Source of the DNA: Leptotrichia hongkongensis
GTDB taxonomy: Bacteria; Fusobacteriota; Fusobacteriia; Fusobacteriales; Leptotrichiaceae
DNA length: 64,000 nucleotides
Reading direction: 5' to 3'
Assembly: GCF_007990635.1 (NCBI RefSeq)
Contig: NZ_AP019846.1
Coordinates: 1,488,001-1,552,000, forward strand
The translations under genes were made by a program, and so were the position numbers. Under the pieces are notes generated by a model that was not told the origin of the DNA, ran no database searches, and was given only the letters and a program-made list of their open reading frames with translations. Of the stretch, positions 39,201 to 49,100 are shown one piece after another; the stretch's first letter is position 1, and every line of letters begins with the position of its first letter.

Positions 39201-39652
39201 AAATTATCTGAATATGAATCGTAGTTTTTAATATAACTATCTGCCAAATTCTCAAAATATTTTAAAAACACTTGCAATTATTCCAAAAATATTGTTATTT
39301 TTAGTTTCCGAATTATTTTCAAAATCCTTTTTACAAATTCATCTGAAAAACCTAAAAATTTATATATCTTATATTTTAAAGGAAAATTTGAAAATTGATA
39401 ACTAAGTTCATCAGGAAAATTATTATACATATACTCAGAATACTTCAATAATGTCTTCCCTGCCTCACTTTCCAAAAAGTCATCCCTTTTCATAAATTCT
39501 TTCATCTCAAAATTATTAATATATCGTAAATTCCTTTTATAAACATTATTAATCTTTTCTGTCTTTCCGTTTAGGAAGTCTACTATTTCATTGTAAACAG
39601 ACTTTATTTCTATTTTATCTGTAAGACTTTTTATTACTTCATTTTTAGTCAT
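36255..39652 (-). pseudogene. Decayed DUF4132 (MolR-like) gene, one nonsense mutation and about three frameshifts
   Basis: One ancestral gene of about 1,130 codons now in four pieces. Fragment 1 starts at the ATG at 39652 with a strong AGGAGG and stops at 39278; the same frame stays open afterwards (LKYFENLADSYIKNYDSY) to about 39203. Fragment 2 (39200-38796) and fragment 3 (about 38800-38066) lie in other frames. Fragment 4 (38126-36255, 623 codons) holds the DUF4132 core (LNDILVPDFNFEMD, ALFTQRKWKAEKW, EREYWKMYF). Fragments 3 and 4 overlap: one more T in the T-run near 38128 would join them as NNKILDGILHEHEKE. DUF4132 proteins are large and of unknown function, often with WGR or kinase-like partners. 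Gene-sized coding density across all joints argues for recent decay or sequencing error. Confidence 0.8.
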
Positions 39653-39830
39653 TTTACAAACCTCCTTTTATTTAGGCTTATCTTAAAAAACTATATTTAA
39701 CCCCATCCGTTTAATTTCAAAATGATTCTATCATACAGCAATTCCAGCTTAAAACAGATTAAATGGATATGTTCTCTACTAATCCAGTTCTTTTTACATA
39801 TTTTTCTTGAGTTTTTAAGTGAATTGATTA

Positions 39831-39934
39831 TATACTGAACCCATTTAAAATTAAACTGATAGAAATTATATAATTTAGGGTTTGAGTAAAATAGTCATAG
39901 TTTTTGAGTTCTGTTTTAAACTATTTTTACTATA
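39831..39934 (+). repeat. Dispersed MITE-like element, family A copy 3
   Basis: 104 bp; the inner 91 bp (39844-39934) differ from copy 1 at four positions despite lying 31 kb away. Inner stem TTTAAAATTAAACT (39844-39857) against AGTTCTGTTTTAAA (39907-39920). It sits in the gap between the DUF4132 start and the autotransporter terminator, which otherwise shows only AT-rich DNA. Confidence 0.82.
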
Positions 39935-40033
39935 AATATGTTTTCAATACATTTGACTATACATTTATATTATACAACATTTTTTATGTTTTTTCATTCA
40001 TTAATTAAAAAAAATTTATTAAATTTATTGAAT

Positions 40034-40072
40034 AAAAAAAGAGCTACTTCATTTATTTTGAAATAACTCTTT
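40034..40072 (-). terminator. Terminator of the giant autotransporter gene
   Basis: Stem AAAGAG-TA-TTC (from 40038) with GAA-TA-CTCTTT (to 40072), two mismatches, followed by a seven-T run on the minus strand about 45 bases past the stop codon. Confidence 0.75.
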
Positions 40073-40119
40073 CTTAAAATATACTTTTTGTTTACAGATT
40101 TATGAATAAGAAATATAGA

Positions 40120-43100
40120 TTAGTAGATTGCTCTAAATCCGATTCCACCTCTCACATTTTCACCTTTTGTATCATAACCTGCGTTTATTGTTACACCAAA
40201 TCTTGTATTTTCAATTCCAAGGTTCAAATCAGCTTTTCCGTTTCCACGTCTGTCATCCTTTTCACCTCTTATATTAAACCAGTCAGCAGTTGTATAACGA
40301 ACTCTTGCTTTATTGCTCACATCTCCAACCTTTCCTAGTTCATTTTCATAAGCAATTCCCAACTTAGCAATAAATGTTGTTTTTACTGCCATTGGCTGTT
40401 TATATTTGAATTCCACTCCAACTTCAGGTTTTATAGAATAATAGTCATTTGCTTTTACTTCTAAACGCATTTGCCCAGTATCCTCTTTTATTCCATCAAA
40501 TTTTCCATATTCAAATTTTAAACTTCCATAAGGTGAGATACTTGTTCTTTCACTTGTTCTAATGTTTTTTCTAAGTTCATTTTTTAATCCAAATCCATAT
40601 GAACGGTACTCAGATTTTGCTTCAAATATATCATCAACAACAAGGAATTTTCTCTTCATTTCACCAGTTCCTACAAATCCTTCTGCTGAAATAGTCCAAT
40701 TCAAGCTATTGTTATGATCTTTTCCTATTGGCATTGATTTAAATACACCTGCTTTTACAATACTCTGATCTTCTTTAGATCTACCTATATCGCTAAAGTC
40801 AAATCTATTTCTTACTGCCCCTGCATACCATCCTGTCGATTCTCCAAGTTTTACAGTTTCATTTTCATTCAAGTATGCAAATCCATAGGCTTTATTTTTA
40901 TAATCAATAATTCCCGCTGTATCTGTCTTATATTCACCTTGCATTCCAAAGGCTTTTATTTTATTTGAATTTTTAGACTTCGTATCCCATTCATTTCTTA
41001 AATATGTAAATTCTTTATTCAGCAAGTTACCTGTTTCAAAAATTCTTTGTTGAACATTTGCATACTGATGTCCCATCATTTCATCAATTGCTTGAGCCAA
41101 TAACGCTTCTTCACTATTTCCAATTGTATTCAATTTATTAAATATTTCTTTTTCTCTTGAATCTAAGCTATTAACGTCATATCTTTGTTCCAATCCATCA
41201 GTAAAGTTGTATTCATTTGTTGTTTTATCTACAAAGGCTGTATAAGGAATCTTTGTCATAAGTACACGTGTAATCTGCTGTGTAGATGGGTCAACTTCAG
41301 GCGTTGCCATCCAAGTTAGTGAAGCAGAATACGGAGTAAAGTTAAATATTCCAGAATTTATCTGATTTAAGAACGGCTGTAATATTTGTTTTCCAATAAT
41401 CACATTTTTAGAGTTTGTAAGTACTGAAAATTCTGTTCCAATTAATAAATCACTGTTAATTCCAAGAGAATTTGCTCCATTTATGTTAATTGGACGTGTT
41501 CTTCCCAATGTATCCACATATACTCCAAAGTTTGAGAAAGCATAGTTTGTGTAAGGCGTAGTGTAATCAATTGTCTGAACTTGGCTGTCATCTAGTGTTA
41601 CACCATTTCTCTGAATTGCAAGCCGTCCATTTGGCAATTGAACAATTCCCACTCCTCCAACAGTTTTACTTGGATCTGTCGGTGCATAGTAATCTTTTGC
41701 TCCATTTCCAGAAGTAATGCTTCCCGCTCCAGAATTTAATGCTGGTAATACATTTCCAGGAGTTGCATTAGATGCTATTGGCAAATCTCCAGATACACCT
41801 TGAGAATTTACATCATATCTTACTCCATAAGTTTTATAACCATTTATGTTGATTTCTCCATAATTTTTAATTATTGATTTATTATTTGCCGTACCTTTTA
41901 TTAACACTCCATAACTGTTGTCTGCATCAATATTTATTGTTCCATAATTTTCCAAAGTACTTCCATTTAATACAGCAACTCCGACAATACCTTGAACATT
42001 ATCATTTCCACGATAAGAACCAGTTGTAGTGATATTTCCAGTATTTACAAATTTTGCTCCATTATTTACAAATACTCCCATCATTGTCTGAATTTTATCA
42101 GAAGATGTTGCACTTGAAGCATCCAAGTATATATTTCCAGAGTTTCTTAATGTCGTTCCTCTGTCATCTCCGTACATTCCAATACTTAAATGTCCTGAAA
42201 CATAAATATCTCTTTCATTTGAAATATTTGCTCCTCCTACAGCTGCCATACCGATTCCATAAACAATGTTATCTGGGTCAGATTTATCAGTTTTTCCGAT
42301 TTTGATTATTCCTCTATTTATAGCATTAGATGCTCCTGTTACAAGAATTCCTTGATTTCCGATTCCTTGTGATAGATCAATTATTCCATTATTTACAATA
42401 TTTGCTCCATCTTTTCCATAGATTGCAATAATTTTTTCATTTGTTCCAGATGTAATTGTTGCATTATTTGTTACTGATGATGCTCCTTCTGTATAAATGA
42501 AAGTCGACTCTTTTCCTAAAGTTACATTTGATGAAGCAGAATTTGAATAAACATTTGTTCTGCTAATACCTGGATTTGCTAAAATTACCCCGTAAGACTT
42601 GTCTCCAACAGTAAAGCTTGATGTCGTATCGTTAATTGAAACTCCATTTGTTCCATAAACTCCAACAGGTTCACTATTAGCATCTGTCGCAATATGATTT
42701 GCAACATTTATTGTTCCACCTAAGTTAACATTTCCACCTTTTTTATACACACCGATAGCCTTGTCTGCAACATTGATTACAGAACTTGCTGTTGTTTCGA
42801 CATTTCCATTTTCACTAAGTGAATAAACTCCAAATGAAGCCTCTCCAACATTTATTGTTCCACTATTTTTGATATTAATTGTTGATCCATTTTGTGCATA
42901 AATTCCGACAGTAGAGTCGTTTTTAACAGCGGTTGCAGTTTTATCTACATTTATTGTTCCGCTATTTTCAAATGTCTGATCCGATGTTCCTTCCAGATAC
43001 GCTGCAATTGAACGTTTTCCAGTAATATCAATATTTCCACTATTTAAAATTGATTTTGCCACACCTGATTTATTTTGTGAGAAAATTCCAATTGAATCAT

Positions 43101-46100
43101 CACCAGAGAACTTCATATCCGCTTTATTCGTAACATTTGAATTTATTGAAACAATTCCTTTTGCCTTGTCAGATGTACCAGTTATTTTCTTACCATCTAT
43201 CGTAGCATTTGAATTATCCACATAAATTCCTGTAGAGCCATTATTTAGAGTCATATTATTCCATCCACCAAAAGAAGATGTTCCTGTCATATAAATTCCA
43301 GTTCCTTTTGAAGATACAATAATGTCATTATTATTCATTTGTGCTTTACTATCCACAATATATAACATCGGCTCCAAAGAAGTTGTCAATGTTCCAGTAT
43401 TATTATAATTTAACACTGCATTATTTTCCAAGTATGCCAAACTTCCGTTATTTGCAAAATTGTAATTCCCTCCAGTTACAGTCAATGTAGAATCATTTCC
43501 ATATAGTGCAAATCCTTTATTTCCAACTGTTATATCTCCAGAAGTAGTTAAATTTGTTTTATTTTTTACAAATATTCCAACTGAAGTAGATTCAACACTT
43601 CCACTAGAATCAAATGTAGAATCTCCAATTGTTATATTTCCACTATTTACAACTGTCGCATTTGAAACATTCAAAGTTTCCGGTGCAATATAAATTCCTG
43701 CTGACCCTTTTCCTAAAGTGATGTTTCCTTCATTTACAACATCTATCACTTTACTGCTTGCAGCGGTATTTTTAGCATAAATTCCAACAGATTTATCTTT
43801 ACCAGTTATTTCTCCCTTATTTTCAACTTTATCAAATCCGATTGAGTAAATAGCAGAAGATTCATCTCCAACTGTTATTTTAGAACCAGCTGTTGTTGTG
43901 ATTATACCTTTATTTTCAGTTCCTGCTGGTGCATTGCTATAAACTGGTGTTGAATTTTTATAAATTCCATAAATTCCAGTTGATTTATTTCCTACGAGAA
44001 TATCTTGTGAATTAAGTCCTCTTGATGAATCAAGATACATTGCCGTACTTGTCTCAGCATTTGACAAGTCTAATTTTCCTTTATTTTCAGCATCATACCC
44101 AGCAGTTCCAACCCAAGTTAATGCAGGATTGCTATTTCCATCTGCCATAAGTCCAATAATATTCTTAGTTGCTGATTTTGCCTCAACTGTAACTCCTGTT
44201 TGTAAAATAGCCTCTCCATTTATAACGTGAGAAAGTATATTTCCTGTATCTAATGCATTTCCAAGTGCTACAGTTAGATTTTTTGAAGTTATAGAACTTC
44301 CTTCAGTAACTCTGGTTCTTTCTACAGAGTATCCGTTAGTAACTAATGTTCCACCATTGTCTACAATGTATCCTCCTTTTTGAGCAAAAATACCTACTCC
44401 ATCTCCACCAAATTCAATTTTTGCACCACTTTCAAAATTAACTTTCGCTTTGCTAGTAACTATTGCTCCAACTCCATTTGCTCCGTTTAGCTTAATATCT
44501 GCACCGTTATCAATTGTTACTGTTGAAGCTTTGGTTCCATCTCCACCATTTCCAATATAAATACCAGTTCCAGCTGTTGTGTTATCTCCTATATTCATAG
44601 TCCCTGTATATTTAATATGGCTGCTATTTTCAGCAAACAATCCAACTCCATTTGCTCCTGTAGTTATTGATGTCGATATTGTTTTAGGGCTTCCAGATGT
44701 TCCTTGTCCATCAGTATAGATTCCAATTGCATAAAAATCATTTGAGCCACCTAATACAGAGCTTCCTACTTTTACCCCCTGGTTATAACCTGAAATATCA
44801 GCAGTTGCTCCCTTCATAAGAAGTCCAATTATTCCATTACCAGTATTAGAACCCGTCGTGTAGTCTAATTTTGATGTGCTTGAATTTAACGTTCCTCCAT
44901 CAAGATAAACTCCAACTCCATATCCGCTTATATTTCCAATATTTGCTCCATTAATCTTTCCTGTATCAGAAGCACTTGTTCCTTTAATATAATACGCAAC
45001 TCTATTTTGATTTTTTGTACCTAAATTTATTGTTCCTGTAGTTGTATCAGTTACTGTTGCCTCGTCTTTTAGATAAACGGCTACTGATGAATCCGCATCA
45101 TCATTTAATGCTATTTTTCCTACTTTTGTTATGGTAGATTTTGGTGTATAGATTCCAACTGTGCTTTTTTGTTTTAGATTTATAGTTCCTTCATTTTTTA
45201 TAGTTGAATCAGCCAAATTACCATTATTTTTTGTAAACATTCCTGTAGAGTTTTCAGATTCTACATTAATCACACCATCTGCTGTATTTGTCAAGCTGAT
45301 TTTCTTCCCAGTGGCACTTGCCGAACCAAACATTCCAACTGAATTTTTAGAAGATGATGTTAAATTTATAGTTCCTGAATTTTCAGCTGTTGCATCATCT
45401 TTTGAGAATATTCCTGTTGATTTTTCACCAGTCAATTTAATAGTAGCATTCTTTGCATTTATAACTGCTGTCCCATCGTCTACACCATACATTCCAATTA
45501 CTGATTCTGCTGTTCCTATTATTTCTTTGTTGTTTGTTATTTTAGCCTTATCAGTCGCAAGCATTCCTGTCGCTTTTTTACCTTTTACAGTAACAGTTCC
45601 TTCATTTATTCCTTCAGTAGCATTCGATGTGGCAGTATTTTTACCAGTAGCATAAATTCCTATCGCACTCTCTCCAGCTGATGATATTTCAATTGTAGCA
45701 CCATTATGATTTTTTATTTCTGAACCATTTTTCCCATACATTCCAACTGATTCTTTGTTGTTTACTGCTATTTTGTTCTTATTATTTGTTACTGAATTAT
45801 CCGAAAGCATTCCAACTGATTTTTCAGAATTTACTTCAATTTGACCTTTATTATCCGCCGTTAAATTTCCTCTGTTGTTGGTAGCATTTGTAGAAAATAT
45901 TCCAACTGATTCTTTCGTGCTGACATCTATTTTATTTTTATTTTCTATAACCAATGTTTTAGTTGCAGCTGCTTCAAGTTCTCCATAAATTCCTGCACTT
46001 TTTACTTGCCCAGCTGTATTTTTTAAAGTAATTATTCCACTATTTTCTATTGTATTATTTTCTGTCGCATTTTTTGTAAATTTACCATAAATTCCGGCTG

Positions 46101-49100
46101 AAGCTCCTTTATGCACATCAATAGTGCCTGCTGATGCATTTACTGCATTACTGTCTTCAAGATAAATTCCTGCTGATTCTTCTTCTTTAATCTCTATTTT
46201 TTTATTATTAGTTACTTTTGATCCAGATTTACCATAAATTCCTGCTGATTTTTTGTCATTCATAATAATTGTTCCACTATTATCAACTGTGCTTTTTACA
46301 GCTGAAATTCCGATTGATTCTTCTGAATTTACTGTTATTACTCCATCAGAACTATTAATAACTTCTATTTTATCTACATTATTATTACTATCATTTAAAG
46401 CAAATATTCCAACTGATTGCGAACTTCCATTAGCAATATTTATTTCTTTATTATTTTGTAATGTCAATTTTTTAGGTGCCCCGCTTACAGATTCACCATA
46501 TATTCCAACATTCTTGATAACGTTTGTCAGATTTATTATTCCTTCATTTAAAATAGAATAGTCTTTTTGGGATGAGTTTGTTATTTTTCCATACATTGCT
46601 GCTGAACCGCTAGTCGCTCCAGCAGATCCTGTCAACGTTATTGTTCCATCAGCTGTATTTGTTGCGTTTGAATCTGAAGCATACATTCCTGCTGAATTTT
46701 CATGTAAAACATTTATTGTTTTTTCGTTAGTTATGTTAGAGTCGTTACTCCCATACATTCCTGCTGAATTTTCTTTTTTTACATTTATTATATTTTTATT
46801 TTTTCCTGTAGCTTTATCAACAAAAATTCCAACTGTACTTCTAACGTCCAAATCAATTTTTCCATTAGAAGCTTCATTTACTACAATTCCAGCATTATCT
46901 CCAGCATTATTTTTCAAATACATTGCAGCTGATTCTTCCTGACCAACAATTATATCCTTTTCATTTTGCAATGTTGTAGTTCCTGTTGCTGTACTCTTAA
47001 TCTCTACATACATCCCTGCTGATGCTGTTTTACCAGTTCCTTTTAACTCAATTTTTCCAGTATTTGCGATAGTTCTTGAAACAGCATCTGAAATTTTTGC
47101 AAAAATTCCTGCTGATTTATTACTTTCAATACTTATTGTTCCTGCATTTGAAGGCGATGAGTCTTCTGCATAGATTCCTGCTGACTTATCTCCAGTTATT
47201 GTAATTTTTCCAGTTGTAGCATCATTTGAAATAGTCGCTCCATCTAAACCTAGCATTCCAGCAGAAGCTCCACCATTCATTTCTATATTCCCTTTATTTG
47301 TAGCACTTCCTTTATTTGCCAAAATTCCAACTGAAGCCGAAGCAGCTGTTGTATCAGTAAGTAAAATATCTCCGCTATTTTCGATTTCGGATTCTTTACC
47401 ATAAATTCCAACTGATTTTTTCCCTTGTAATTTTATTTCAGAACCTGCGAAATTAGTTACTTTTGCTTTTTCCGACATTATCCCTATCGCATCTGAAGCC
47501 AAAGTATCTGAAGTTATTTTTTTCTTATTTTCAATTACAACATCAGCACTCTTACCATAGATACCAATAGAATTGCCTATATGAATATTTATGTTTCCAG
47601 AATTTTCTACGTTCTGATTACCTTCTGCATAAATTCCAACATTTTGAGTTTCAGTAGAACTTGCTACTCCAACTTCTATAGTTCCTTTATTTTTAACATT
47701 TTTTGCAGATGTAGATGTTGAATAAATTCCTGCTGAACTTCCTTTTTTAGAAATTATTTTCCCAGTTGTTTCATTTGTAACATCACTGTTATCTGCATAA
47801 ATTCCTGCTGATCCTGTTTCTTCTGTAGTTATATTTCCAGAATTTTCAATTGTTGAATTTGTTATTCCATAAACTCCTGCCGATCCTGTTCCAGAAGTTG
47901 TTATTTCTCCACCAGAAGCATTACTTACTGTACTGCTATTTGACAGTATCCCGACTGATGAAGTTCCAGAAGTTGTTATTTTCCCAGTACCACTATTTGC
48001 CAACGTTGAACTTTCTTTTCCATAAATTGCGATTGAACTGTTCTTTGCAGTTGTTATTATATTATTATTTGTCACTTTTGAAGCATTGGAATAAATTCCT
48101 ATAGCTCCATCTTTTCCTGCTAATACAAGTTTTCCATCATTTGTTACAACAGCTCCATTTAATCCTGAAATTGTAGTTTTAAATTCAGAAGTCAAGATTT
48201 TTCCTGATTTAATATTAACTTTCCCAGCATCAGATACTAAAAATTGTGCAGAATCATCAATATTAGAAAATTTCGTACTGTCAGCCGTAATATTTCCATC
48301 AATATTTATAGTCGTATTTTTCGCACCATAAAATACAGCTGAATTTTCACCCATACTTGAAACTGTTAAATTTTGTAATGTTGTGTTTGTTATATCTACA
48401 GTATCATCTGCTGTATTCCCAGTATTTCCAAAGTAAGCGAACACAGATTTTTTACCAATTGAAGTACTAAGATTTGTCATTATAAAGGCTGTTCTAAAAT
48501 CACTAGCCTTGGATGAATAAAGTCCAACTGTTCTTTCTCCCAAATTTAATACTGCATTTCCCTGAAAAGTAGTACTTGTACTAGATCCATCTGAATATAC
48601 TCCGATTCCAGTGCTAGTTCCAGAATCTCCAACTGTAACTGTACCTTCAACAGTTCCAGTAGAGCCACTAGTAAATATTGCAATTCCACCATTACTAGAT
48701 TTTATTTCTCCATTACTTGCATTTGTAAAGGTTCCATTTTCTGAATATAACCCTACTTTTCCACCTGCTTCAACGGATACAACTCCAGCGTTTGTAAATG
48801 TTCCTGTATTTTGTACAACAGCATGATATGCAGCATTTGAAATAGTTGCTCCATTTTTATTTGTTGCAACAGATCCATTTGAAAGATATAATCCAATAGA
48901 ATCAGTACCAGTTGATGTTACTTCTATATTTTTTTCATTCTCAAATGTCGAATTATTTAAAATTACACCATATACTTTATTTCCTGTAACCGTTATTGTT
49001 CCTTGGTTTCCTGTTGTTCCTGTTGTTCCATTAAAGTACATTCCAATATTTTCATTTGCTCCATTTACTTTAATATTACCTTCATTAACAAACTTTGCTG

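Noticed and set aside
45161-45655. Long plus-strand frames inside the autotransporter (also at 49463, 50165 and elsewhere)
   Set aside because: They are antisense reflections of the biased, repetitive passenger coding sequence, hydrophobic and without ribosome sites.
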